A stretch of DNA of 64,000 nt, from the NCBI RefSeq assembly GCF_900114035.1, contig NZ_FORP01000011.1, positions 1 to 64,000 on the forward strand, written 5' to 3'. This DNA is from Amycolatopsis sacchari. GTDB lineage: Bacteria > Actinomycetota > Actinomycetes > Mycobacteriales > Pseudonocardiaceae. Made by a program: the position numbers and the translations under genes. The notes under the pieces are model-generated. The model saw only the letters and a program-made list of their open reading frames with translations. It was not told the DNA's origin and searched no databases. Below are positions 8,828-16,733 of this stretch, one piece after another (positions within the stretch are counted from its first letter, which is position 1; every line of letters begins with the position of its first letter).

Positions 8828-9204
8828 CCCACGGGCCACCGCTACCTCGGCTACCGCTTCGCCGTGTTCCCCATGCGCAACACCTTCGGGCTGTCCCACG
8901 AGACCGTCAGGAGGAACACCCCGGGCAGGGCCGCGGCGCTCTACGCCGTGGGCGACGACGACGAGGTGCACGCCTTCCTGAACTTCGCCCTGCCGGAGCA
9001 GCCGTTCGCCGCGTTCCGCGATCCGGCCGCGCCGCCGGTTCCCTCGCGGGCCGGGGGCAAGGGCGGCGCCACGCTGTTCCCGGCGACCGCCGAGGCACTG
9101 GAACAGCGCAACGAACGCCTGCGCGGCTCAGCGCGATGCCACCCGCGCAGGGGCGGCCTGCCCACCCGGCCCTCACCCTGCCGGAGTTCGCGCTCACGAC
9201 GTGA
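8828..9204 (+). pseudogene. FAD-dependent monooxygenase C-terminal remnant
   Basis: The plus frame reads [20 protein letters not shown], continues through HETV, RRNTPGRAAALYAVGDDDEVHAFL and NFALPEQPFAAFRDP, and is preceded by an in-frame TGA at 8825. This resembles the substrate domain of PHBH-type flavoprotein monooxygenases. The sequence then shifts frame near 9120 to finish as LSAMPPAQGRPAHPALTLPEFALTT. The FAD-binding N-terminus is absent. It is a decayed fragment whose end overlaps the tail of the convergent arabinofuranosidase gene. I am less sure of the exact subfamily than of the decay. Confidence 0.65.
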
Positions 9205-10684
9205 CCCGGATCATGTTCCAGGACAACGGGGGCAGCGTGATCGCCAGCTCACCGGCGTCCACGCCGTGGCTTTCCCCGGCGCGGGGCACCACTCGCGCGG
9301 GATCGTCCGCCGTGTTGGCCGCCAGGGGATCTCCCCCGCCGAGGTAGGTGTGGGAGGCCCGGGACAAGCCTTGACAGGCACGAAGATCGACCGTCAGCGG
9401 CAGCGGCTCGTGCTGATCGCGGTTGACGGCGAAGATCGTGATCCCGTCCTCTCCCTGGACGGACACTGCGTCCAGCACCGGAACTTCGCCGAAGCGCTCG
9501 GTCTCGTACCGCGGCGACGTGATCGCGGGGCGCAGCACGGCACCGCGTCCGTAGCGGCTGGTCAGCGCGAACGGGTGGAAGATCGTCTGCCGCCAGGCGG
9601 GCCCGGCCGGTTCGGTGCGGATCGCGCCGATCGCGTTCACCAGCTGCGCCAGGCACGCGATCCGCACCCGGTCCGCGTGCCGCAGGAGGCTGATCAGCAT
9701 GTTCCCCACGACCACCGCGTCGACCACGTTGTACTGGTCCTCCAGCAGCCGCGGCGCCTGCTCCCAGTCCCGCTCCACGGACGTTCCCTGCGAGTACCAC
9801 ACGTTCCACTCGTCGAAGGCGAAGCCGAGCCGTTTCCGGTGGCGCCCCTTGGCCCGCACGTGGTCCGCGGTGGCGATGGCGGCGTCGAGGTAGGCGTCCA
9901 TGTCCGTGGCGCACGCCAGGAAACTCGCCCGGTCGCCGTCCCGCTCCTGGTAGTAGGAGTGCAGCGACAGGTGGTCCACGTGGTCGTAGCAGTGTTCGAG
10001 CACCGTCGCGTCCCACGCGGGGAACGTCGGCATCGCCGCACCCGACGACCCGCACGCGACGAGCTCGATGTCCGGGTCCACCAGCCGCATCGCCTGCGCC
10101 GTCCGCGACGCCAGCAGCCCGTACTCGTCGGCGGTCCGGTGCCCCACCTGCCACGGGCCGTCCATCTCGTTGCCGAGGCACCACAACCGGACCCCGTGCG
10201 GATCCGGCGTCCCGTTCTTCCGCCGCAGGTCCGACCAGTACGTCCCGCCGGGGTGGTTGCAGTACTCGACGAGGTCCGCCGCCGCGTCGGCGCCACGCGT
10301 GCCGAGGTTCACCGCGAGCATCGGCTCCGCGCCCACCCGCCGGCTCCACGCGCAGAACTCGTCCGTGCCCACGGCGTTGGTCTCGACCGACTTCCACGCG
10401 AGGTCGAGCCGGGTCGGCCGGGACTCCCGCGGGCCGACGCCGTCCTCCCAGCGGTAACCCGAGACGAAGTTCCCGCCCGGGTACCGCAGGACCGGCACCC
10501 CCAGCTCGGTGACGAGCTCCGCCACGTCGCCGCGGAAGCCGTGCTCGTCGGCGCTGGGGTGCTCCGGTTCGTAGATCCCGGTGTACACGCCGCGGCCGAG
10601 GTGCTCGACGAACGCCCCGTACAACCGCGGATCGACCTCGCCGACCGTGAACGCGGGATCGACGACCAGACGGGCCTGGGACAT
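9194..10684 (-). CDS. abfA: Alpha-L-arabinofuranosidase, GH51
   Basis: A 496-residue GH51 enzyme that would release terminal L-arabinofuranose from arabinoxylan or arabinan fragments. It has the family opening VDPRLYGAFVEHLGRGVYTGIYEP, then LRYPGGNF. The acid/base Glu lies in WCLGNEMDGPWQ and the nucleophile Glu in FAFDEWNVWYS. There is no signal peptide, so it acts in the cytoplasm on imported oligosaccharides. I use the ATG at 10684 (MSQARLVVD) because GAAAGGAAA lies just upstream; an in-frame ATG at 10711 would only add a short tail. It is the last gene of the ABC importer-GH39-GH51 operon, 28 bp after the xylosidase. Confidence 0.95.
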   Translation of the reverse strand: MSQARLVVDPAFTVGEVDPRLYGAFVEHLGRGVYTGIYEPEHPSADEHGFRGDVAELVTELGVPVLRYPGGNFVSGYRWEDGVGPRESRPTRLDLAWKSVETNAVGTDEFCAWSRRVGAEPMLAVNLGTRGADAAADLVEYCNHPGGTYWSDLRRKNGTPDPHGVRLWCLGNEMDGPWQVGHRTADEYGLLASRTAQAMRLVDPDIELVACGSSGAAMPTFPAWDATVLEHCYDHVDHLSLHSYYQERDGDRASFLACATDMDAYLDAAIATADHVRAKGRHRKRLGFAFDEWNVWYSQGTSVERDWEQAPRLLEDQYNVVDAVVVGNMLISLLRHADRVRIACLAQLVNAIGAIRTEPAGPAWRQTIFHPFALTSRYGRGAVLRPAITSPRYETERFGEVPVLDAVSVQGEDGITIFAVNRDQHEPLPLTVDLRACQGLSRASHTYLGGGDPLAANTADDPARVVPRAGESHGVDAGELAITLPPLSWNMIRVTS

Positions 10685-10712
10685 GGTGGTTTCCTTTCGC
10701 GGGAGGGACACC

Positions 10713-12320
10713 TCAGTCAGCTTGCCGCACCGACATCACGGCCCACGGCGGAAGCTCCACATCGATCTCGAGCGTGCCGTCGCCGGTGACCGTGAGCGTG
10801 AACCTCCGGAGCGCGTCGGCGACGCCGCTGAGGTACTCGCTCTGCGCGCGGGAGAGGTTCAGCGGGGAACCGAGCTGGTACCAGGCCTCGGCGACGTTCC
10901 CGTGCTCCCAGTCCAGGACCTCGGCCAGGAACGTGGTGCCCGGTTCGAGGCCGCTGATCGTGTGCCGGACCCGCCGGTGCGGTCCCGCTTCGGCCAGTGC
11001 CCGCGTCTCGGGGTACGAACCGGTGGACTTCAGTGCCAGCTTGCCCGGGTAGTTGAAGAACACCGCGGACAGCGCCGAGGTCCGGCTGTCCCGGGTCACG
11101 ACGCCCTCGTCCGTCGCGAGCAGCAGCCGGTCGCCGAGCCCGTTCAGCATCCGGAACGCGTGGAACGTCGGCTTGTGGATACCGCTCTCGTTCACCAGGC
11201 CGAAGCCGCCGTGGAAAGGCCCGAGCCCGGCGCCGCCCTCCTCGAACACGTCGGTGAAGGTCCAGTAGGAGATCGAGTCCGCGAGCCCGACGCACTTCAG
11301 GTACGCCCGCGTGATGTAGGTGGCCGCGAACACCGTGTCGTGGATGAAGTCCCGCGCCGACGGCGAGGTGGACCACTCGGTGATGTGGACCTCCGCGTCC
11401 GGGTACTGGCTGTCCGCCAGGAGTTGACGCAGGACGGTCAGGTCGTCGAACGTGGCGTCGGCGTACCGGGCGATCTGCACCGCCTCGCCGTCGGCGCCGT
11501 AGGCGAAGTCCGTCGGGTACAGGTGGGTCGACACGAAGTCGACCGGCAGGTCGCGCTTGGCGCACCAGCCGAGGAAGTCCTCGATCCACACCGGACGCCA
11601 GTCGAGAGCGTCCACATCGGACGCACTGGCCGTCGCGTGCATCGCGGAGCGGTCCTCGACCTCGCCGCGGTACCGGTCGTCGGGCACGAAGACGCTCGTC
11701 GCGGGCCCGCCCACCTTCAGCCCGGCGTCGATCGCCTTGATCGCCGTCACGGTCCGCTCGTAGAGCTCGAAGTACTCCGTCTTGGTGCCGGTCCAGAAGT
11801 GCGGGACCAGGTTCGGTTCGTTCCACACCTCGAACCGCCACTGGCGCACCTCGTCGAGCCCGTACCGGCCGATCCAGTGTTCGACCGCGCGCGCCACCAG
11901 CTCCGCCCAGCGCCCCATGTCGTTGGGCGGGCTGCAGTGCGCACCCCACCAGAACACGGTCTCCTGTTTCGTCGCCAGCTCACGCGGCATGAACCCGAGC
12001 TCGACAAACGGGCGGGCGCCGGACTCCACGATGAAGTCGAACACCTTGTCGACGTAGCTGAAGGTGTGCACGGGGGCGGCGAGGGGCGAGTTCCGGCCGA
12101 ACCCGTGGCCGTAGCTTTCCCGGTACACGAACATGTCGTCGTGGAACACGCCGTGGAAGCGGACCGCGCGGAAGCCGCAGGCGGCCACGGCCTCGGTGAA
12201 CTGCCGCTGCCAGTCCGCCCGCAGCGCCTCGTTCGCCCGTCCGGCGCCGACGCACGCCGCCCAGCTGTGCGGGAGCGGGGTCTCGCGGGGGAGGTCGCCG
12301 TCGATTCGGAGGTTGTTCAT
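10713..12320 (-). CDS. Beta-xylosidase-like glycoside hydrolase, GH39
   Basis: A 535-residue clan GH-A (beta/alpha)8 enzyme of GH39 type. FEVWNEPN carries the acid/base Glu and VHITEWSTS the nucleophile Glu. VRFHGVFHDDM near the N-terminus is a typical GH39 segment, and a C-terminal beta-sandwich follows the barrel. No signal peptide is present, so the enzyme is cytoplasmic and would split xylo-oligosaccharides brought in by the neighbouring importer. It lies 30 bp after the permease gene and 28 bp before the GH51 gene in one operon. GH39 also includes iduronidases and other activities; xylosidase is inferred from the arabinofuranosidase next door. Confidence 0.9.
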   Translation of the reverse strand: MNNLRIDGDLPRETPLPHSWAACVGAGRANEALRADWQRQFTEAVAACGFRAVRFHGVFHDDMFVYRESYGHGFGRNSPLAAPVHTFSYVDKVFDFIVESGARPFVELGFMPRELATKQETVFWWGAHCSPPNDMGRWAELVARAVEHWIGRYGLDEVRQWRFEVWNEPNLVPHFWTGTKTEYFELYERTVTAIKAIDAGLKVGGPATSVFVPDDRYRGEVEDRSAMHATASASDVDALDWRPVWIEDFLGWCAKRDLPVDFVSTHLYPTDFAYGADGEAVQIARYADATFDDLTVLRQLLADSQYPDAEVHITEWSTSPSARDFIHDTVFAATYITRAYLKCVGLADSISYWTFTDVFEEGGAGLGPFHGGFGLVNESGIHKPTFHAFRMLNGLGDRLLLATDEGVVTRDSRTSALSAVFFNYPGKLALKSTGSYPETRALAEAGPHRRVRHTISGLEPGTTFLAEVLDWEHGNVAEAWYQLGSPLNLSRAQSEYLSGVADALRRFTLTVTGDGTLEIDVELPPWAVMSVRQAD

Positions 12321-12350
12321 TCCTTCACTTTCTGCTCGGAGTCGAATGCC

Positions 12351-13247
12351 CTACCCCTTGACGGCGCCGAGCGCCACGCCCGACTGCCAGTACCGTTGCA
12401 GGCTCAGGAAGGCGACGATCAGGGGGATGATCGTCAGCAGCGCGGCGGTGAGCACGAGGTTCTGGATCAGCGCGCCGTTGCCCGCGGTCGAGCCGAGCTT
12501 GTTCCACTCGTTGAGCCCGATGGTCAGCGGGTACCAGTCCGGGTCCTTGAGCATGATCAGGGGCAGGAAGTAGTTGTTCCAGATCGAGACGAACGAGAAG
12601 AGCAGGACCGTCACGCTCGCCGGCGCGAGCAGCGGCAGCGCGATCCGCACGAAGGTCCGGAACTCCCCCGCGCCGTCGACCTTCGCGGCTTCGAGCAGCT
12701 CCGTGGGCACGGCCTCCGCCGCGAAGACCCACATCAGGTACAGCCCGAACGGGTTGACGAAACTCGGGATCAGCACCGCCCACGGCGTGTTGGTGAGGCC
12801 GAGCCGCGCGAAGAGCAGGAACTGCGGGATCGCCAGCGCGATGCCGGGCACCGCGATCGAGCCCAGTACCACGAACAGGAGCAGCCGCTTGCCGCTGAAC
12901 CGGAGTTTCGCCAGCGCGTACCCGCCGAGTGCGGCCAGGAAGGTCGAGACCACCGCACCGACGACGACGTACAGCACCGTGTTGAGCAGCCACCGCGAGA
13001 AGATCCCGTGCTGGTAGCGGAAAACCGCGACGACGTTGTCCCACAGGCGGAACCCGTGGCCGGGCGCGAGCCCGAACGTGGAGACGAAGTCGGCCTGCGA
13101 CTTCGTCGCGTTGACGACCAGCCAGACCAGCGGCAACAGGCAGTACAGGGCGAACAGCCCCGTCATCACGGTGAGCGTGACGCTCTTCCTCGGGTTGTCC
13201 ACTGTGTACAGCCGCGGGCGGGCCGCCGGGCTAGCTGTCGAAGGCAT
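12351..13247 (-). CDS. Sugar ABC transporter permease (MalG/CUT1 type)
   Basis: A 298-residue inner-membrane permease with six predicted membrane spans. The EAA loop reads ELLEAAKVDGAGEFRTFVRIALPLLAP, which contacts the ATPase. It ends in the WQSGVALGAVKG tail typical of MalG-like subunits. It overlaps the end of the MalF-like gene by 17 bp. With the upstream permease and binding lipoprotein it forms a CUT1 importer for oligosaccharides. No ATPase gene is in the operon, so a shared MsiK-type ATPase elsewhere is presumably used, as is usual in actinomycetes (established for the family, inferred here). Confidence 0.95.
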   Translation of the reverse strand: MPSTASPAARPRLYTVDNPRKSVTLTVMTGLFALYCLLPLVWLVVNATKSQADFVSTFGLAPGHGFRLWDNVVAVFRYQHGIFSRWLLNTVLYVVVGAVVSTFLAALGGYALAKLRFSGKRLLLFVVLGSIAVPGIALAIPQFLLFARLGLTNTPWAVLIPSFVNPFGLYLMWVFAAEAVPTELLEAAKVDGAGEFRTFVRIALPLLAPASVTVLLFSFVSIWNNYFLPLIMLKDPDWYPLTIGLNEWNKLGSTAGNGALIQNLVLTAALLTIIPLIVAFLSLQRYWQSGVALGAVKG

Positions 13248-14160
13248 TCTTCAGTCCCCTGATCTGGACGGCGTAGGCCACCGCGATCGTGATCGCCGCC
13301 ATGACGAGCGCGAGAGCGGCCGCATAGCCCTGCTGCGAGCCGGTGAACGCGAGGTTGTAGGCGTAGAGGTTGGGCGTGTAGTGGGTGGTGATACCGCTGT
13401 TGGCCACCATCGACGGCAGGATCTGCGGCTCGTTGAAGATCTGGAACGTGCCGATGATCGAGAAGATCACCGCGATGACCAGCGACCGGCGCAGGGCAGG
13501 CAGTTTGATCCGCCACACCACCTGGAACTCGTTCGCCCCGTCGAGCGCGGCGGCCTCGTACAGCTCACGCGGGACGGCTTTGAGCACCGCGTAGAAGATC
13601 AGCATGTTGAAACCGGTGAACGCCCACGTGACCATCACCCCGATCGACACCAGCGTGGTGCCCGGCGCGAAGGGGTCGAAGTCCGTGCCCACGGCCTTGT
13701 TCAAGCTGCCGAACAGGCCGTACTTGACGCCCAGCAGGAAGCCCCACATCAGCGTGGACACGACGGCGGGCACGGCGTACGGGAGGAAGATCGACACCCG
13801 CAGGAACCGGGCCCCGTGCAGCCGCCGGGAGTCCAGCGCCAGCGCGAGCGCCATCGCGAGGACCAGCATGACCGGCACCTGGACGAGCGTGAACGCCAGC
13901 ACCCGCCGCACGCTGTCCCAGAACTGGGCGTCGTGGAACAGCTTGGCGTAGTTGGCGAAACCGGTGAACCTGGTGCCCCCGATCAGTTTCTGCTGGAACA
14001 GGCTGAGGTAGGCGGCGAAGCCCACCGGCACGACGTACACGAGCGTGAACAACAGCGCGAACGGCGCGATGAACACCAGCCCGATCTGGCGCCCGCGGCG
14101 CTTCCGGCGCCGCGTGGTGGCCGGGGCCGCCGTGGCCGGCAAGGTGGCTGTGTGGACCAT
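13231..14160 (-). CDS. Sugar ABC transporter permease (MalF/CUT1 type)
   Basis: A 309-residue permease. A basic N-terminus (TTRRRKRRGRQ) precedes the first span, followed by about five more, with the EAA loop ELYEAAALDGANEFQVVWRIKLPAL. FTGFANYAKLF after TM1 is the usual MalF-like periplasmic motif. The ATG at 14160 follows the lipoprotein stop by 31 bp, and the 3' end overlaps the MalG-like start. It is one half of the importer channel serving the GH39/GH51 module; xylo- or arabino-oligosaccharide is the likely cargo by context. Confidence 0.95.
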   Translation of the reverse strand: MVHTATLPATAAPATTRRRKRRGRQIGLVFIAPFALLFTLVYVVPVGFAAYLSLFQQKLIGGTRFTGFANYAKLFHDAQFWDSVRRVLAFTLVQVPVMLVLAMALALALDSRRLHGARFLRVSIFLPYAVPAVVSTLMWGFLLGVKYGLFGSLNKAVGTDFDPFAPGTTLVSIGVMVTWAFTGFNMLIFYAVLKAVPRELYEAAALDGANEFQVVWRIKLPALRRSLVIAVIFSIIGTFQIFNEPQILPSMVANSGITTHYTPNLYAYNLAFTGSQQGYAAALALVMAAITIAVAYAVQIRGLKNAFDS

Positions 14161-14191
14161 GGTCGCGGTGCTCCTTCCTGCCGGGGAACCG

Positions 14192-15496
14192 TCAGTCCAC
14201 CTGGAAGCCCTGCTCGTTGCCGTAGGCGATCATCCGCTGCTTCCACTGTTCGAGGATCGCGGCGAGCGAGCCCTTCCCCGTGCTGTAGAGCTGCGAGACG
14301 AGGTCGCCGTAGACCGACCGGGCCCACTCGAAGAACGGCGGGTACTGCCAGCCGCCCGCGACGATTTCCGAGGCTTCCGCGAGCACGGGGCCGGTCTTCT
14401 GGCCGCCGAAGTACTCGTCGGCCTTGCTCTGCGTGTCGGCGCTTTCCAGCACGGACTTGTTCGGCACGAACGCGCCCGCCTCGACACGGGACGAAAGCCC
14501 GCCGCCGTGCGTGAAGTACTCCAGGAACTTGTACGCCGCGTCCTTGTGCCCGGACGCGGCCGGGATGCCGAAGGCGCTGCCCCCGTTCTCGGCCCCGACC
14601 TTGGCGCCCGGCTGCCACTGCGGCATCAGCGCGACGCGGAAGTCGCCGGCGGCCTGGGGCGCGCGCTGCGGCAGCGACGACTTCAGCCAGCCGCCCATGA
14701 TCTGGGAGGCGAGGCTGCCGTCGTTGAGCGTGCGGTTCCAGTCGTCGGACCACGCGGTGACCTTGGTGTTGAGCAGCCCCTCGTCGAGCATCTTCTGCCA
14801 GAACGCGACGGCCCTGGTCGTGGCGGGCTCGGTGAAGTCGATGTGCACCTTGTTGCCGTCCACTTTGAACGGCCGCCCGCCGGCCTGCCAGATCAGCGAC
14901 AGCAGGAAGAACAGGTCGCCGGTGTCCTGGGCGATGTAGTGCTCACCGCCGAGCGCGCGGATCTTCTTGGCGTCGGCGTAGTACTCGTCCCACGTCGCGG
15001 GCGGCTGGGTGATCCCGGCCTTCTTGAAGCTCTCCTCGTTGTAGAACATGACCGAGGGGCCGTAGTCGGACGGCAGCGCGAAGACCTTGCCGTCGACCGT
15101 CACGTCGTTCCAGGCCGCCTCGACGTAGTCCGCCTTGAGCTTGTCGGCGCCGTGCCCCCCGAGGTCCTCGAGCTTGCCGGGGATGGCGAAGTAGGGCACC
15201 GCGAAGTACTCGAACATCGCGACGTCGGGTACGCCGGAGCCGGCCTGGATCGCGTTGTCGAGAGCGGTGTACTCGTCGTACGACGAGCCCGCGTTGACCA
15301 CCTCGACCTTGATGTCCGGGTTCGCGGCCTCGAAGCCGGGCACGGCCTTCGCGACGGTGTCGTCCCAGCTCCAGACCGTCAGTTTCACCGGGCCGTCACC
15401 GCCTCCGCTGTCCGAGGGCCCGCTGGCGCAGGCCGCCAGCGCGAGCACGGGCACGAGCGCCGCGGCGAGGAACCTTGCTTTTCCGGGGAGCCTCAT
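14192..15496 (-). CDS. Sugar ABC transporter substrate-binding lipoprotein
   Basis: A 434-residue extracellular solute-binding protein (family 1). The signal sequence MRLPGKARFLAAALVPVLALAAC ends in a clear lipobox, so the mature protein is a lipid-anchored receptor. The mature start is rich in Gly/Ser and leads into VKLTVWSWDD. The frame is open upstream, but the ATG at 15496 follows AAGGAGGAGG and starts the signal peptide. It heads the importer-GH39-GH51 operon and is divergent from the LacI regulator, whose candidate operators lie just upstream of this start. Confidence 0.95.
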   Translation of the reverse strand: MRLPGKARFLAAALVPVLALAACASGPSDSGGGDGPVKLTVWSWDDTVAKAVPGFEAANPDIKVEVVNAGSSYDEYTALDNAIQAGSGVPDVAMFEYFAVPYFAIPGKLEDLGGHGADKLKADYVEAAWNDVTVDGKVFALPSDYGPSVMFYNEESFKKAGITQPPATWDEYYADAKKIRALGGEHYIAQDTGDLFFLLSLIWQAGGRPFKVDGNKVHIDFTEPATTRAVAFWQKMLDEGLLNTKVTAWSDDWNRTLNDGSLASQIMGGWLKSSLPQRAPQAAGDFRVALMPQWQPGAKVGAENGGSAFGIPAASGHKDAAYKFLEYFTHGGGLSSRVEAGAFVPNKSVLESADTQSKADEYFGGQKTGPVLAEASEIVAGGWQYPPFFEWARSVYGDLVSQLYSTGKGSLAAILEQWKQRMIAYGNEQGFQVD

Positions 15497-15520
15497 GAGC
15501 CGCCTCCTCCTTGAGATGAC

Positions 15521-15546
15521 TCGAAACTGTTTCGAAGCTTTTTCGA
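15521..15546. promoter_or_regulatory. Two overlapping LacI-type operators upstream of the importer operon
   Basis: TCGAAACTGTTTCGA at 15521-15535 is a perfect palindrome apart from its central base. TCGAAGCTTTTTCGA at 15532-15546 matches it at 13 of 15 positions and overlaps it by 4 bp. Both lie 25-50 bp upstream of the lipoprotein ATG, where binding of the divergent LacI protein would block transcription. Confidence 0.8.
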
Positions 15547-15642
15547 ACGCTGGTGGCAAGTTACTGGGCTCTCTCGCCGGGCGTCAAGGACTTCGAGGGC
15601 GGGAGGCGGCAACCTTGTGCGCTGTGTAACCTGAGGCCGGGT

Positions 15643-15657
15643 TCGAAAAAGTTTCGG
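15643..15657. promoter_or_regulatory. Third LacI-type operator upstream of the regulator
   Basis: TCGAAAAAGTTTCGG matches the palindrome at 15521 at 12 of 15 positions. It lies 10 bp before the LacI start codon, so it is a likely autoregulatory site. The wide spacing to the first site (about 120 bp) could allow looping. Confidence 0.7.
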
Positions 15658-15667
15658 GAAGAACGGA

Positions 15668-16714
15668 GTGCCGATGACTCGGCGATCTCGGTCCGGGCGG
15701 GCCACGCTCGCGGACGTCGCCCGGCTGGCCGGTGTCTCGCCGGCGACCGCGTCGAAGGTCCTCAACGGCCGCAGCGACGTGGGGGCCGGCACGCGGGACC
15801 TCGTCCTCGGCGCCATCGCCGAGCTCGGCTACAAGCCGACGACGGGGCGGCGCGACCCGCAGCGGGAGCGGACCCTCGTCACCGTGCTCGACATCGTGGA
15901 ATCCCGTTACGCGGGCACGGTTCTCCAGGGCATCCTCGTCGCCGCGACCGCCGCGAGCGCCGAGCTCCTGCTGCGGCTGCCGCCGCCGGACTGGACCGCG
16001 ACGAGCCGTACGGCGGCCCGCGCGTGGGTCGCCGAGGCGCAGGCGTCGGGCGTCTCCGGCATCATCGCGCTCGCCATCGCCGTGCCCGACGCCGTTCTCC
16101 TCGCCGCGGAGGAGGCGGCGCTGCCGGTGGTCACGATCGACCCGATCGACACCACCGACTCACGGATCATCAGCATCGGCTCCACCAACTGGGCAGGCGG
16201 GCGCTCGGCGACCGAGCACGTGCTGAAACTGGGGCACCGCAGGATCGGCTGGATCGGCGGGCCACTGGGCTCCGCCCCTTCGGCGGAACGCTTCCACGGC
16301 TACCAGGCCGCGCTGCACGCGGCGGGCGTCACGCCGGACCGCGCGCTCATCCGCCACGACACGTTCTCCGTCGAAGCCGGGCTCGAGCACGGCCGCACCA
16401 TGCTGGCGCTCGAGGACCGGCCGACCGCGATCGTCGCCGGGAACGACGAGATCGCCGTCGGTGTGCTCGCGGCGGCCGGCGAACTCGGCATCCCCGTGCC
16501 GGCCCAGCTGTCGGTCACCGGCTTCGACGACACCCCGCAGGCCCAGTGGACCACGCCCCGGCTGACCTCCGTCGGCCAGCCACTCGTCGGCATGGGGCGG
16601 ATGGCCGTCGAGACCGTCCTCGGCATGGCCGACGGCGTGCAGCCCGCCTCCCGCCACCTCGAACTCGCGACGACGCTCAACGTCCGCGACTCCACGGGGC
16701 CGGTGGCGGGCTGA
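15668..16714 (+). CDS. LacI family transcriptional regulator
   Basis: A 348-residue LacI/GalR regulator. The DNA-binding domain reads ATLADVARLAGVSPATASKVLNGRSDVG and is followed by the hinge and a periplasmic-binding-protein-like sensor domain with AIVAGNDEIAVGVLAAA and SVTGFDDTPQA. The start is a GTG at 15668 or the ATG at 15674; CGGAG favours the latter slightly. It is divergent from the sugar importer operon, with three TCGAAA-N-TTTCGA-type operators in between. It should repress the GH39/GH51 import operon until a pentose-containing inducer binds (inference from placement). Confidence 0.94.
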   Translation: MPMTRRSRSGRATLADVARLAGVSPATASKVLNGRSDVGAGTRDLVLGAIAELGYKPTTGRRDPQRERTLVTVLDIVESRYAGTVLQGILVAATAASAELLLRLPPPDWTATSRTAARAWVAEAQASGVSGIIALAIAVPDAVLLAAEEAALPVVTIDPIDTTDSRIISIGSTNWAGGRSATEHVLKLGHRRIGWIGGPLGSAPSAERFHGYQAALHAAGVTPDRALIRHDTFSVEAGLEHGRTMLALEDRPTAIVAGNDEIAVGVLAAAGELGIPVPAQLSVTGFDDTPQAQWTTPRLTSVGQPLVGMGRMAVETVLGMADGVQPASRHLELATTLNVRDSTGPVAG

Positions 16715-16733
16715 CCCGGAAGCCGGGTGTCAG
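16711..16733. terminator. Bidirectional terminator hairpin between convergent genes
   Basis: CTGA-CCCGG and CCGGG-TG-TCAG pair around a 3-nt AAG loop with a 2-nt bulge. The hairpin spans the 15-bp gap between the LacI stop and the convergent beta-helix protein stop, so it can serve both. No long T-run follows, as is common in GC-rich actinomycetes. Confidence 0.55.
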
